Below are positions 1 through 9,067 of a stretch of DNA of 64,000 nt, in pieces (position 1 is the stretch's first letter; the number at the start of each line of letters is the position of its first letter). The notes under the pieces are model-generated. The model ran no database searches. It had not been told where the DNA came from and saw nothing but the letters and a program-made list of their open reading frames with translations. The translations under genes were made by a program, and so were the position numbers. This DNA comes from Bog-473 sp963787485 (GTDB lineage: Bacteria > Actinomycetota > Acidimicrobiia > Acidimicrobiales > RAAP-2), in assembly GCA_963787485.1 (NCBI GenBank), contig CAWBDF010000003.1, forward strand, positions 124,001 to 188,000, read 5' to 3'.

Positions 1-40
1 GTCGCGGCGCGAGTTCGACGCCCGCTGTCCCGACTCGGCA

Positions 41-754
41 TTGGCGCCTGTGGTGGCGCTCGTCTGCGCCTACGAGGAAGAGGACAACATCGGCGCCGTC
101 CTGGCCGCCATGCCAACCGAGGCGTGCGGGTTGCCCGTGGCCACGCTGGTGGTGGTCGACGGCGGGAGCGACCGCACCGACGTGGTGGCCAAGGAATCCG
201 GAGCCGTCACCTTCGTCCTGTCGGAGAACCTCGGGCACGGCTACGCGCTGCGCGTGGGGTACGCCCTGTGCGTGGAGCTCGGTGCTCGTTTCGTCGTCAC
301 CCTCGATGCCGACGGCCAGAACGACCCGTCGGAGATCCCGGTCATGCTCCAGCCGCTGGTCGACGACCAGGCAGACTTCGTCGTCGCCTCGCGCGTGCTC
401 GGACGCGACACCACCACCGACCGTTTCCGCAAGGTCGGAGTGCGCGTGTTCTCCTGGATCGTGAACCGCATCGGCCACACCCGGCTGACCGACACCTCCA
501 ACGGGTACCGCGCCCTGCGGGTGACCATGCTCGACGACGTGGCCTATCGGCTGGTCCAGCCGCAGTACCAGACCGCCGAGCTCCTGATCGTGGCCGTGCA
601 GCGTGGCTGGAGGGTCACCGAGCGCCCCACCCTGTGGCTCCCACGCGCCTCGGGCACGACCAAGAAGGGCAAGAACTGGCTCTTCGGCTTCCGCTACGGC
701 CGGGTGGTGCTGGGTACCTGGTGGCGGGTGCGGCATCTCGGCCCACACGGCTGA
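41..754 (+). CDS. GT2 family glycosyltransferase, possibly 5'-partial
   Basis: This protein of at least 237 residues has the fold signature of family 2 glycosyltransferases of the dolichol-phosphate-mannose synthase type, which move a sugar from a nucleotide sugar to a lipid or glycan acceptor. The nucleotide-binding start (ALVCAYEEEDNI, residues 6-17), the VVVDGGSDRT strand-turn and the metal-binding LDADG (88-92) are visible. No membrane helices follow the catalytic domain. The start taken is a TTG; the frame stays open to the window edge, so the true start may lie outside. The acceptor cannot be deduced. Confidence 0.8.
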   Translation: MAPVVALVCAYEEEDNIGAVLAAMPTEACGLPVATLVVVDGGSDRTDVVAKESGAVTFVLSENLGHGYALRVGYALCVELGARFVVTLDADGQNDPSEIPVMLQPLVDDQADFVVASRVLGRDTTTDRFRKVGVRVFSWIVNRIGHTRLTDTSNGYRALRVTMLDDVAYRLVQPQYQTAELLIVAVQRGWRVTERPTLWLPRASGTTKKGKNWLFGFRYGRVVLGTWWRVRHLGPHG

Positions 755-793
755 GCGCCCGATCGGCCGCTCCGGGGGCCGGCGCCGCCGAGC

Positions 794-1552
794 TCAGGAC
801 CGACGATGGGTCGCCGTGTCCCTCGCCCTGGCGTCGTCGTAGACCTCCTGGAGTCGTGGCACCAGCGCCTCGGTGGCGGCGTGCACGGCCGAGCGGGACA
901 CCCGTCCGCCCCCGGTCCGAGGTGGCGGCGGAATGGCGGGGCCGACGACCACCTGGATGGTGCGCGGCGAGGGGATGGTCTTGCCCTTGGGCATGGCCAC
1001 GTCCGATCCGCCGATGCCGATGGGCACGATGGGCGCCCCGGTACGCGCCGACAGGAAGGCGGCGCCTTCCATCAGGTCCTCGACGACCGCGCCCTCGCGG
1101 CGGGTCCCCTCGGGGAACAGCACGAGCACCTGACCGTGGCGCAGGACCTCCTCCGCTCGCTGCAGCGCCTCGCGGTCGGCCGACTCACGGTGCACGGGGA
1201 ACGCGCCGACGCTGAGGAGCAGGCGGCCCAGCCACTTGTTCTCCCACAGCTCGTCCTTGGCCATGAAGAAGAGCTTGCGGTCGGTGCAGAAGGCCGAGAA
1301 CCCGAAGTCGGCGAAGGACCGGTGGACCGGTGCCAGGATCACCGGTCCGCTCTCGGGGACGTGCTCCTTCCCCGCCACCCGGGGACGGAACCAGGCCCAG
1401 AGGACCGAGACGAACAGGGTGCGCTCGGCGCGGTAGAGGAGCGTGAAGCGGGGGTCGACCTCGAAACGCTGGTGCCGTCCCGGAGCCGGCGCCGGGGTGT
1501 CGCCGGGCAGGGACGCCCGATCGCCGGTGGGTTCGGGCGGGTTCAGAGCCAT
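794..1552 (-). CDS. 1-acyl-sn-glycerol-3-phosphate acyltransferase-like (PlsC)
   Basis: A 252-residue member of the PlsC/LPLAT family, which acylates lysophosphatidate to phosphatidate at the inner face of the membrane. The HX4D catalytic motif (HRSFAD, His77-Asp82) and the acceptor-binding FPEGTR (146-151) are present, with a MAKDELW block between them as usual. The N-terminal 30 residues are Pro-rich and not conserved in the family. The start overlaps the end of cmk by about ten bases, so the two are translationally coupled. A plsC-like gene beside cmk is common in Actinobacteria. Substrate chain length cannot be read. Confidence 0.88.
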   Translation of the reverse strand: MALNPPEPTGDRASLPGDTPAPAPGRHQRFEVDPRFTLLYRAERTLFVSVLWAWFRPRVAGKEHVPESGPVILAPVHRSFADFGFSAFCTDRKLFFMAKDELWENKWLGRLLLSVGAFPVHRESADREALQRAEEVLRHGQVLVLFPEGTRREGAVVEDLMEGAAFLSARTGAPIVPIGIGGSDVAMPKGKTIPSPRTIQVVVGPAIPPPPRTGGGRVSRSAVHAATEALVPRLQEVYDDARARDTATHRRS

Positions 1553-2136
1553 GACAGCACCTCCTCGACCACGTCGTCGACGCCGCGTCCGGTCGTATCG
1601 AGCCGGTGAGCGTCGGGCGCCTCGCGCAGCGGTGACGCGTCTCGCGTGGAGTCGATCCGGTCGCGGCGCGCCACGTCCTCGGGCGCCTCGTCGTGGCGAC
1701 GGCGGGCTCGTTCCTCCGCCGACGCCGTCAAGTAGACCTTCAGCGTGGCATGAGGGAACACCACCGACCCGATGTCGCGGCCCTCGACCACCCCACCGCC
1801 GTGCTCATGGGCCCACGCCCGCTGCCGCTCGACGAGTTGGCGCCGGACCGAGGCGTTGGCCGCCACGACGGAGACCACCTCGCCCACCTGGGGCGAGCGG
1901 ATCACGTCGGTGACGTCCATCCCGTCAATGGTGACGCGCTCACCCATCTCGATGCGCGCCGCACCCGCCAGCGCGGCCACGGCGTCGGTGTCGGCCGGGT
2001 CGGTGCGGCGGGCCAGCGCGAGCGCGGCCACGGCGCGGTACATGGCGCCCGTATCGAGCCGATCGACACCCAGGTTTCGGGCCACGGCCGCGGCGACCGT
2101 CGACTTGCCCGCACCGGCAGGGCCGTCGATCGCCAC
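1543..2136 (-). CDS. cmk: Cytidylate kinase, likely the C-terminal half of an AroA-Cmk fusion
   Basis: Cytidylate kinase phosphorylates CMP and dCMP to the diphosphates. The P-loop GPAGAGKST lies at residues 5-13, followed by LDTGAMYRA and, further on, the GRDIGSVVFP and RRHDE regions. From the GTG used here the protein has 197 residues and lacks most of the first beta strand. The same frame continues upstream without a stop (RPLLVAIDGPAG) and runs into the normal C-terminal helix of AroA. I therefore think the GTG is internal and that Cmk is joined to AroA once a one-base frameshift at 2206-2208 is corrected. Confidence 0.9.
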   Translation of the reverse strand: MAIDGPAGAGKSTVAAAVARNLGVDRLDTGAMYRAVAALALARRTDPADTDAVAALAGAARIEMGERVTIDGMDVTDVIRSPQVGEVVSVVAANASVRRQLVERQRAWAHEHGGGVVEGRDIGSVVFPHATLKVYLTASAEERARRRHDEAPEDVARRDRIDSTRDASPLREAPDAHRLDTTGRGVDDVVEEVLSWL

Positions 2137-2208
2137 CAGCAGTGGCCGTGCTGCGAGTCCCGTCTCGGCGGTCGGGCGCGCCAGGGCGGCGAGGTCTGCT
2201 GCGAATTT

Positions 2209-3517
2209 CGGGATAGCTGGTGGTCACGGCGTCGAAACCCGTGACCAGGGTCCGCTGACCCGGGCCGGCCGCCAACCCCGCCACCGCCGCCGCCATGGCC
2301 ATGCGGTGGTCCCCACGGCTGTCGAAGCGTGCCCCGCGCAGGGGCCCCGCCACGCCGGTCACGGCCAGGGTGTCGCCCTCCACTCGCGCCGTGGCGCCGA
2401 AGGCCTCCACCAGCGCGGCCACCGCGGCCAGCCGGTCGACCTCCTTCACCCGCAGCTCGCCCACGTTGGTGAAGACCGTCGTGCCCCGGGCCACCGCGGC
2501 GGCGACGGCCAAAGCGGGCACCTCGTCGAGAGAGGGGATTTCGTGGGCGGCCACCTCGGTGGCGCGCAGGGGACCGGCCACCGCTCGGATGGTGGTCGTG
2601 CGCGGACCGTCGGATCCCGCGCCGCGCCCCGGGGGGTCCGCTGTGGTCGTCGTCACCCGCGCCCCCATCCGCTCGAGGACACCGAGGAACCCCAGTCGGG
2701 CTGGACCGGCGTAGACCCCGGCCACCTCGACCTCGCTCCGCGGCACCGCCAGGCCGGCCACCACGAAGAACGCCGCCTGGGAGGGGTCGCCGGGCACGCG
2801 CCACTCGACCGGTCGCAGCGCCGACGGGTGCACCCGAACGATCCGGCCCTTCCCCCAGGGTTCGACCGCCACGTCGGCCCCGGCCTCGGCCAGCATCTCC
2901 TCGGTGTGAGTGCGGGTGGTCACGGCCTCGCGGACCACGGTCGTCCCGACGGCGGAGAGCCCGGCCAGCAGAATGGCGGACTTCACCTGGGCGCTGGCCA
3001 CCCTGGCCGTCCAGTCGACGCCCCGCAGGGATCCGCCCCGGACGTGGAGCGGCGGGCAGCACCGCTCGCCCCGGCCCTCCACCGCGGCGCCCATGAGCCC
3101 CAGCGGCTCGGCCACGCGGTCCATGGGTCGCGCCGAGAGCGAGGCGTCTCCCACGAGCTCGGTGTCCCAGGCGAACCCGGCCACCAATCCGGCCAGCAGG
3201 CGCATGGAGGTGCCCGAGTTGCCGCAGTCGAGCGGCGCGACGGCCTGGTGCAGTCGGTCCCGGCCCCCGTGCACGAGGACGGTACCGTCGCTCCGGCGCT
3301 CGACCCCGGCACCGAGGGCCTCGACGGCCCGCAGGGAGGCCGCCACGTCGGCGCCGTCGGAGAGCCCGTGGATCACCGAGGTCCCTTCACCCAATGCACC
3401 CAGGAGCACGGCCCGGTGGGAGATCGACTTCTCACCCGGCGTGCGTAGCGTCCCCCGGCACGGCACCCCGCCGTCGACGACCAGAACCCGGGGGGCGGTC
3501 ACGAGAGCGGCCCCCAC
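2209..3517 (-). CDS. aroA: 3-phosphoshikimate 1-carboxyvinyltransferase (EPSP synthase), frameshifted near its end
   Basis: EPSP synthase joins shikimate 3-phosphate and phosphoenolpyruvate on the way to chorismate. The family marks are clear: PGEKSISHR (27-35), DCGNSGTSMR (97-106), a SAQVKSA block and SRGDHRMAM near residue 415. Reading breaks after the conserved SYPE: the frame then turns into Arg/Pro-rich nonsense reaching 1940. Removing one T from TTT at 2206-2208 restores the usual ending (SYPEF-AADLAALAR) and runs on into Cmk. The start overlaps tyrA by 19 bases. An ATG at 3517 or the GTG six codons later could be used. Confidence 0.92.
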
Positions 3518-4593
3518 TGCCCGCGGAACCCGTGTGCCTCCACGGCGGCGACCAGGCCGGCTCCGTCCTCGGCGTCCACCACCAGAATGAGCACCCCGTG
3601 CGGTCCCTCGGCCGAGTGCGCGATCTCAATGTCGTAGATCCCGATGCCGGCCTCGGCGGCGAGCGAGGTGATCTCGGCGAACACCCCCACGCGGTCGGGA
3701 ACCGGGATGCGCACCTCGGCCAGGTTGTCCGGACGGGCGGCCCGGGCCGGCAGGCTGCGCCTGCCGGCGCTCGCTCGCTCCAACGCGGCCAGGAGGGCGT
3801 CGCGGTCACCCGCGGCCACCTGGTCGCGCAGGCGTCCCAGGTCGCTGACGATGGTGTCGAGCGCGTCGACGATGGCTCCGGCGTTCTCCGCGCAGATATC
3901 GGGCCAGATCCCGGGGTGCCCGGCGGCCACCCGGGTCATGTCGCGGAACCCCCCTGCGGCCAGCCGCAACAGCGCGCCGTCGTGCTCCGCACCGGTGCTG
4001 GCCGCGTTCATGAGGGTGGCGGCGACCAGGTGGGGCACGTGGGAGACCACCGCCACCAGACGGTCGTGGTCGGCCGCGGAGAGGACCAGCACGTCCGCGC
4101 CCAGGCTGATCACCACGCCCTTCAGGCGGTCGAAGGACTCGAGGTCGGTCGTCGTGGTCGGCGTCAGCACCCACACCGCTCCCTCGAAGAGCTGGGGGTC
4201 GGCGCCCTGCAGCCCAGTCTGCTCCGACCCGGCCATGGGGTGCCCACCGATGAAGCGCGGGTGCGGGGCCGACTCGACGATGGCCCGTTTCACCCCGCAC
4301 ACGTCGGTGATCACGGCGTCGGGGCGCCGGCTGGTGTCCGCCAGGAGGTCGCGCACCACCTCCGGTGCCGCGGTCGCCGGCACGGCGACGAAGACGATCT
4401 CGGCCTCGGGGTCGTCGCCCGCGGCCTCGATCACCCCGGTCTCCACCGCCCGTGCGAGCCTGGACCCGTCGAGATCGAGCCCGGACACGTGCCAGCCGCG
4501 CCGGCGCAAGGCCAGCGCCACGGAGCCGCCGATCAGTCCGGTTCCGACGACGAGCGCCCGCCGGGGTCCCGCGAGCTCAGTCGGGGAGGTCAT
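3499..4593 (-). CDS. tyrA: Prephenate dehydrogenase
   Basis: A 364-residue NAD(P)-dependent prephenate (or arogenate) dehydrogenase of tyrosine synthesis. It opens with a Rossmann dinucleotide fold (VVGTGLIGGS, about 15-24) and has the GGHPMAGSE substrate-binding block, followed by a helical dimerisation region. The C-terminus (RIPVPDRVGVFAEIT onward) is an ACT domain, which in this family usually mediates feedback by tyrosine. I chose the ATG at 4593 because upstream codons in this frame translate to Cys/Pro-rich nonsense inside aroH. It overlaps aroH by 17 bases and aroA by 19, giving a tight aroH-tyrA-aroA-cmk order. Confidence 0.92.
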   Translation of the reverse strand: MTSPTELAGPRRALVVGTGLIGGSVALALRRRGWHVSGLDLDGSRLARAVETGVIEAAGDDPEAEIVFVAVPATAAPEVVRDLLADTSRRPDAVITDVCGVKRAIVESAPHPRFIGGHPMAGSEQTGLQGADPQLFEGAVWVLTPTTTTDLESFDRLKGVVISLGADVLVLSAADHDRLVAVVSHVPHLVAATLMNAASTGAEHDGALLRLAAGGFRDMTRVAAGHPGIWPDICAENAGAIVDALDTIVSDLGRLRDQVAAGDRDALLAALERASAGRRSLPARAARPDNLAEVRIPVPDRVGVFAEITSLAAEAGIGIYDIEIAHSAEGPHGVLILVVDAEDGAGLVAAVEAHGFRGQWGPLS

Positions 4594-4951
4594 CGCGGAG
4601 CCCTTGGGCGCCGTGCAGGTACACGTGGTGGATCTCGTCGCGGGACCGGGCGGTGTGCACGTGCATGAGGACCCGAATACAGCGGGGCATCGACCCGGGC
4701 ACGGCGATCTCGGCCGCGCACAGGAGAGGCACCGCCCCAAAACCGATCTCACGGATGGCTGTAGCCGGGAAGATGCTCGTCACGTCGGCCGTGGCCGTGA
4801 AGAGGGCGCTGATCACATCGTCCTCGACGAGCTCGTTGCGGGCCATGATCGCGCGCATCAATTCTTGCGAGCGCTCGGTGACCTGGACCACCGTGTCCTC
4901 GTCCACCGTGGTCGCCCCGCGCACACCCCGAACCGTGAGAGCGGGTGCCAT
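4577..4951 (-). CDS. aroH: Chorismate mutase, AroH type
   Basis: A 124-residue monofunctional chorismate mutase of the trimeric Bacillus AroH class, converting chorismate to prephenate just before the TyrA step. Visible family marks are RGVRGATTVD near the N-terminus (substrate-binding Arg), LFTATADVTSIFPA, a LLCAAEI strand with the usual acidic residue, and PRCIRVLMHV with the Arg corresponding to the catalytic Arg90 of B. subtilis. Length matches the family. It is the first gene of the overlapping aroH-tyrA-aroA-cmk group. Confidence 0.92.
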   Translation of the reverse strand: MAPALTVRGVRGATTVDEDTVVQVTERSQELMRAIMARNELVEDDVISALFTATADVTSIFPATAIREIGFGAVPLLCAAEIAVPGSMPRCIRVLMHVHTARSRDEIHHVYLHGAQGLRDDLPD

Positions 4952-5021
4952 GGCGGGTCACTCTACCGGCACGGCTCCCGCCCACCCCCGGGGCCGGTCT
5001 CCCGTCGGCAAGGGACGGCCC

Positions 5022-5762
5022 TCAGGGTGACGATCGTGGGGACGCTGCCGCCGCCAGGGCGCGCACCTCTTCGGAGGTCAGGTGACGCCAGTGCCCGGGC
5101 CGCAGCGCGGTGTCGCGTACCGGTCCGATGCGCGTGCGCACCAGACGTCGCACCGGATGCCCGACGGCCTCGCACATCCGGCGCACCTGGCGGTTGCGAC
5201 CTTCGTGGATCACGATGCGCAGGACTCCCGGGGCCAGCACCCCGACCTCCGCCGGTGCGCTGAGGCCGTCGCTGAGCTCCAGGCCCTGACGCAGCGCCCG
5301 TAGGGCGCCGGCGGCCGGAGTGCCGCCCTCCACCTCGGCGACGTACTCCTTGGGGACGCCGTGCGAGGGGTGGGTCAGCAGCTGGGCCAGTGTGCCGTCG
5401 TTGGTGAGGACGAGTAACCCCTCGGTGCGGCGGTCGAGGCGTCCGACCGGGAACACGCGGGGTTCGGGCGGGACCAGAGCCACGACCGTGCGCCGGTCCT
5501 GCGGATCGTCCGCCGTGGTGATGACGTCGTCGGGTTTGTTCAAGAGGTAGTACACCGAGTCCGGCGCCACCGGCACCATCACACCGTCCACGTCGACCCG
5601 CGAAACGGCCGGGTCGATACGCCGGCCGAGCGAGGCCACCGAGCCGTCGACGCGGACCCGTCCCGCGACGATGAGCTCCTCACAGGCGCGGCGCGAGCCG
5701 ATGCCGGCGCGAGCCAGCACCTTCTGGAGCCGCTCGCCCGTTGCCGACCCGGGAACGCTCAA
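5022..5762 (-). CDS. rluB: Ribosomal large subunit pseudouridine synthase, RluB type
   Basis: An S4 RNA-binding domain at the N-terminus (GERLQKVLARAGIGSRRA) is followed by the RsuA/RluB catalytic core with the pseudouridylate-synthase signature GRLDRRTEGLLVLTNDG, whose first Asp is the nucleophile. RluB-type enzymes modify a uridine of helix 90 in 23S rRNA. The TTG at 5762 is the best start: it directly follows the scpB stop at 5767-5769 and precedes the S4 domain, whereas the longer open frame upstream is scpB read out of frame. Clustering with scpA-scpB is standard in Gram-positive bacteria. Confidence 0.88.
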   Translation of the reverse strand: MSVPGSATGERLQKVLARAGIGSRRACEELIVAGRVRVDGSVASLGRRIDPAVSRVDVDGVMVPVAPDSVYYLLNKPDDVITTADDPQDRRTVVALVPPEPRVFPVGRLDRRTEGLLVLTNDGTLAQLLTHPSHGVPKEYVAEVEGGTPAAGALRALRQGLELSDGLSAPAEVGVLAPGVLRIVIHEGRNRQVRRMCEAVGHPVRRLVRTRIGPVRDTALRPGHWRHLTSEEVRALAAAASPRSSP

Positions 5763-5766
5763 CGCC

Positions 5767-6435
5767 TCAGCCGTCGTCGGTTGCTGCCTCGGCGCCCAGC
5801 TCGAACACGTCGTGTCCGAGCGATTCAGGCCCGAGCGGTTCAGGCTCCAGGAGCGACCGGCCCAGCGCAGACTGCAGGTCGCGCTCGATCTCCCCTGCCA
5901 CCTCAGGCCCCGGCAGGAAGTCCTCGACGGGGGGCAGCTGGCCGAGGGAGTCGAGTCCGAGCCGCTCCAAGAAGAGGTCCGTCGTGCCGAACAGCGCCGG
6001 CTGGCCGGGACCGTCGGCATGGCCCATCACGACGATGTACCCGCGCTGCTCGAGCAGTCTCGTCACTCCGTCCACGTTGACCCCGCGCAGCGCCGAGATC
6101 TGTCCGCGCGAGACGGGCTGGCGGTAGGCGACGATGGCCAGCGTCTCGAGCGCGGCGGTCGACAGTCGGGGCGAGACCTCGCGGTTGGCGAAGCGCTGGA
6201 CGTAGGGGGCCAGGTCCGGATGCGTCTGCAGTCGCGCTCCGCCGGCGATCCGGGCCAGGACGAAACCCCGCTGCTCGCGCTCATAGGACTGCGCCAGTTC
6301 AGTGAGGGCCTCCTCCACGCGTTCGACGGGCTCCTCCAGGAGCTCGGCCAGAAGGCGCGGAGGGAGTGGCTCGACCGCCACCAGGAGGATGGCTTCGACG
6401 ATGCGGCCCAGATCGGTGTCTTCAACGGAACTCAC
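5767..6435 (-). CDS. scpB: Segregation and condensation protein B
   Basis: ScpB (222 residues) is the winged-helix subunit that binds ScpA and, with SMC, forms the bacterial condensin acting in chromosome segregation. The typical LGRIVEAILLVA start, a LETLAIVAYRQPVSRGQI helix and the GVNVDGVTRLLEQRGY winged-helix segment are visible. The last 30 residues are acidic and variable, as in other ScpB proteins. It lies three bases after scpA and five before rluB, so the three are one transcription unit. Confidence 0.93.
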   Translation of the reverse strand: MSSVEDTDLGRIVEAILLVAVEPLPPRLLAELLEEPVERVEEALTELAQSYEREQRGFVLARIAGGARLQTHPDLAPYVQRFANREVSPRLSTAALETLAIVAYRQPVSRGQISALRGVNVDGVTRLLEQRGYIVVMGHADGPGQPALFGTTDLFLERLGLDSLGQLPPVEDFLPGPEVAGEIERDLQSALGRSLLEPEPLGPESLGHDVFELGAEAATDDG

Positions 6436-6438
6436 GCC

Positions 6439-7248
6439 TCAACCCTCGTAGTCGTCGATCTCGTACCCGGCCAGTTCGCCCAGGCCCCGTCCGCCACCGT
6501 CAGGGTCCTGGTGCTCCGCCGGGAGCCAGGAGATGCGCAGGTCCCCGAAGGTCGAACCCTGGCCCAGGGTCACTCGGCCCATCTTGCACAGTTCGAGCAG
6601 AGCCAGGAAACGCACGATCACCTCAATCCGTGTCTGGCACCCCGCCACCAGCGCGCGGAACGAGGTCGCCCGTTCGGACTCGGGCGTGGCCATCAGCTCG
6701 ACCACGGCCTCGGACACCGACACCGTGTCGACCGTGACGTGAGAGAGGTCGACCTGGGGCACCGGGCGCTCCGCCGACCCGCGAAGGTAGGCCCGGGCCA
6801 CGTCGTCGGGGGTGACACCGGCGAGGAGGTCTGGCGCGTGCATCTCGAATCCGTCGTCCAGTCCCACCTCGCGGGGCACCGAACGCCATGCCTGCTCGGC
6901 CAATGCGGCAAAGACGTCCGCCGCGGCGGCGTAGGCGCGACACTCGAGCAGGCGGGACAAGAGGAGATCGCGCTCCTCCCACCCGAGGAGCTCCTCCTCC
7001 TCGTCGGGCACCTCGGGCCCGGGGAGCAGCCTCCGCGACTTGAGCTCGACGAGGATGGCCGCGACGAGCAGGAACTCGGACAACTGGTTGACGTCGAGCA
7101 GCTCGCGCTCCTCGGAAAGGAAGCGCACGAACCCGTCCACCACGGGCTGGAGCTCAATGTCGAGCAAGTCCAGCTCATGCGTGGAGACCAGGTGCAGCAG
7201 CAGGTCGATGGGACCTTCGAAGAGGGGGGCGGAGACCGCGTAGGCCAC
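6439..7248 (-). CDS. scpA: Segregation and condensation protein A
   Basis: ScpA (269 residues) is the kleisin that bridges the SMC heads. The N-terminal signature FEGPIDLLLHLVSTHELDLL and the following YLxxA-type helices are clear, and the C-terminus holds a winged-helix segment (ARFLALLELCKMGRV-like) that contacts SMC. Length agrees with the family. It is the promoter-proximal gene of scpA-scpB-rluB and is divergent from trpS with about 54 bases between the starts, which must hold both promoters. Confidence 0.93.
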   Translation of the reverse strand: MAYAVSAPLFEGPIDLLLHLVSTHELDLLDIELQPVVDGFVRFLSEERELLDVNQLSEFLLVAAILVELKSRRLLPGPEVPDEEEELLGWEERDLLLSRLLECRAYAAAADVFAALAEQAWRSVPREVGLDDGFEMHAPDLLAGVTPDDVARAYLRGSAERPVPQVDLSHVTVDTVSVSEAVVELMATPESERATSFRALVAGCQTRIEVIVRFLALLELCKMGRVTLGQGSTFGDLRISWLPAEHQDPDGGGRGLGELAGYEIDDYEG

Positions 7249-7302
7249 CCGCCGACGTTATCGAACCGGCTGCGGCCCGCCGCGCACCTACCATGGCGCC
7301 CC

Positions 7303-8286
7303 ATGAACAGGGTCCTTTCGGGCATCGCCCCGTCCGGCAACGTCACCTTGGGGAACTACCTCGGGGCCCTGCGCCACTGGGTGTCGTTCCAAGACCAGCA
7401 CGACGCCTACTACTGCGTGGTGGACCTGCACGCGCTGACCTCGGAGATCGAGCCGGCGGCCGTACGGGCGAATTCGCTCGACGCAGCGCTCGACCTGCTG
7501 GCCGTGGGCCTCGACCCCCGACGGTGCACCCTGTTCGTTCAGAGCCACGTCCCCGAGCATCCACGTCTGGCCTGGCTGCTCGAGTGCACGGCGGCCATGG
7601 GCGAGCTTCGCCGCATGACCCAATTCAAGGACAAGGGCCTGGGGCAGGAGGCCGCCAGGGTGGGACTGTTCACCTACCCCGTGCTCATGGCCGCCGACAT
7701 CCTCCTCTATGACGCCGACGCCGTGCCCGTCGGTGACGACCAGCGCCAACACCTCGAACTGGCGCGTGAGCTGGCCGTGCGCTTCAACAACCGCTATGGG
7801 GAGACATTCACCGTCCCCGAGGCCGCCATTGCCGGGACGGGAGCCCGGGTCATGGACCTCCAGCACCCGGAGCGCAAGATGTCCAAGTCGGTCCACTCCC
7901 CTCTGGGGACGATCGGTCTCCTCGACTCCGACGAGGAGATCACGCGCAAGGTGCGCAAAGCGGTGACCGACACCGACGGGGAGATGCGCTACGACCGCGT
8001 CGCCAAGCCAGGCCTGGCCAACCTGCTCGACTTGTTCGCCGCGGCCACGGGACGCAGTCCCGAGGAGGTGGCGGCCGCCTACGAGCGCTACGGGAACCTC
8101 AAGAGCGACCTGGCGGCTGCCCTGAGCGAGTTGCTCGGACCGGTGCGTCGGCGCCGGACCGAGCTGGAAGCCGACCTGGCGCACGTCCGTGCCGTGCTGG
8201 CCGACGGTGCGGCGCGGGCGCACGAGGTGGCGGCGTCGACCTATGCCCGGGCCGCTGACGCCATGGGCCTTCTCCCGCCGACGTGA
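7303..8286 (+). CDS. trpS: Tryptophanyl-tRNA synthetase
   Basis: A 327-residue class I aminoacyl-tRNA synthetase charging tRNA-Trp. The HIGH-equivalent region (PSGNVTLGNYLGA, residues 10-22) and KMSKS (192-196) are intact, as is the ELRRMTQFKDK loop. The ATG at 7303 gives the family's usual N-terminus; the frame is open far upstream only because it is antisense to scpA/scpB. It ends one base from the oppositely oriented M50 protease gene, leaving no room for a separate terminator. Confidence 0.95.
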   Translation: MNRVLSGIAPSGNVTLGNYLGALRHWVSFQDQHDAYYCVVDLHALTSEIEPAAVRANSLDAALDLLAVGLDPRRCTLFVQSHVPEHPRLAWLLECTAAMGELRRMTQFKDKGLGQEAARVGLFTYPVLMAADILLYDADAVPVGDDQRQHLELARELAVRFNNRYGETFTVPEAAIAGTGARVMDLQHPERKMSKSVHSPLGTIGLLDSDEEITRKVRKAVTDTDGEMRYDRVAKPGLANLLDLFAAATGRSPEEVAAAYERYGNLKSDLAAALSELLGPVRRRRTELEADLAHVRAVLADGAARAHEVAASTYARAADAMGLLPPT

Positions 8287-8287
8287 C

Positions 8288-9034
8288 CTAGAGGCCCAGG
8301 ACGCTCACCCACCAGCTGTAGAGCCGGTCGAAGAGCCACGTGATCGGGCCCACGTGCCCGTTCTGCATGAGAAAGAAATTGAGCATCACCAAGACGAGCA
8401 GTGCTGGCATCGTGTACTGCCGGTAGCGCAGGTAGGTGGGCCACCAACGCGAAGGCAAGAGCCGCTCCAAGAGCACGGATCCGTCGAGCGGCGGAATCGG
8501 GACGAGGTTGAAGGCGCACAGGCCTACGTTGACCAGGCTGGCGAAGAAGACCACCTGGGCCGGCGTGGACCACTGGCTCACCGAGAAGGAGTCGACGGGC
8601 AAGCCCGATCGGAACACCTGGACGAACACAAGACCGAACAGCGCGGCCAGCACTGCGTTGGTGGCGGGACCAGCCAGGGACACCAGGACGCCCTGGTTGC
8701 GCGGGCTGCGCAGGCGGGAGAGGTTCACCGGCACGGGCTTGGCCCAGCCGATCACACCGACGGTGGTGAGGGACAGCAGCGCGGGAACGATCAGCGTCCC
8801 GACGGGGTCGACGTGCACGACGGGGTTGAGCGTCAGCCGTCCGGCGCGGGCCGCGGTGTCGTCCCCGAAGACCTTGGCCACCCATCCGTGCGAGATCTCG
8901 TGGAGGATGATGGAGGGCACGATCGCGCAGAAGATGATGATCTCCTGCTGGGTGATGTTGTGGTGGGCCACCAACGCCACCAGGAGAGCGACTCCCGCGC
9001 CGATCCACAGCGTGCGCTTGGTCCGCTGGTCCAT
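8288..9034 (-). CDS. Site-2 protease family (M50) membrane metalloprotease
   Basis: A 248-residue intramembrane zinc metalloprotease of the YwhC/short S2P class. The zinc site HEISH lies at 45-49 within a transmembrane helix and the third ligand region PPLDG at 181-185; four to six hydrophobic helices are visible. There is no PDZ domain, so it is of the minimal type. Such proteases cut membrane-anchored regulators, but its substrate is unknown. I start at the ATG at 9034 because the eleven upstream codons overlap the TraR-like gene and look non-conserved. Confidence 0.88.
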   Translation of the reverse strand: MDQRTKRTLWIGAGVALLVALVAHHNITQQEIIIFCAIVPSIILHEISHGWVAKVFGDDTAARAGRLTLNPVVHVDPVGTLIVPALLSLTTVGVIGWAKPVPVNLSRLRSPRNQGVLVSLAGPATNAVLAALFGLVFVQVFRSGLPVDSFSVSQWSTPAQVVFFASLVNVGLCAFNLVPIPPLDGSVLLERLLPSRWWPTYLRYRQYTMPALLVLVMLNFFLMQNGHVGPITWLFDRLYSWWVSVLGL

Positions 9035-9067
9035 CGGACGCCTCCCTGAGGAGGCTCCGTTGACCAC

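Noticed and set aside
1940..2205. Extension of AroA by about 88 residues rich in Arg, Gly and Pro
   Set aside because: It is cmk read out of frame after the frameshift at 2206-2208; it has no protein-like pattern.
5671..7302. Long plus-strand open frame before trpS
   Set aside because: Antisense to scpB and scpA; high-GC shadow. TrpS motifs only begin at 7303.
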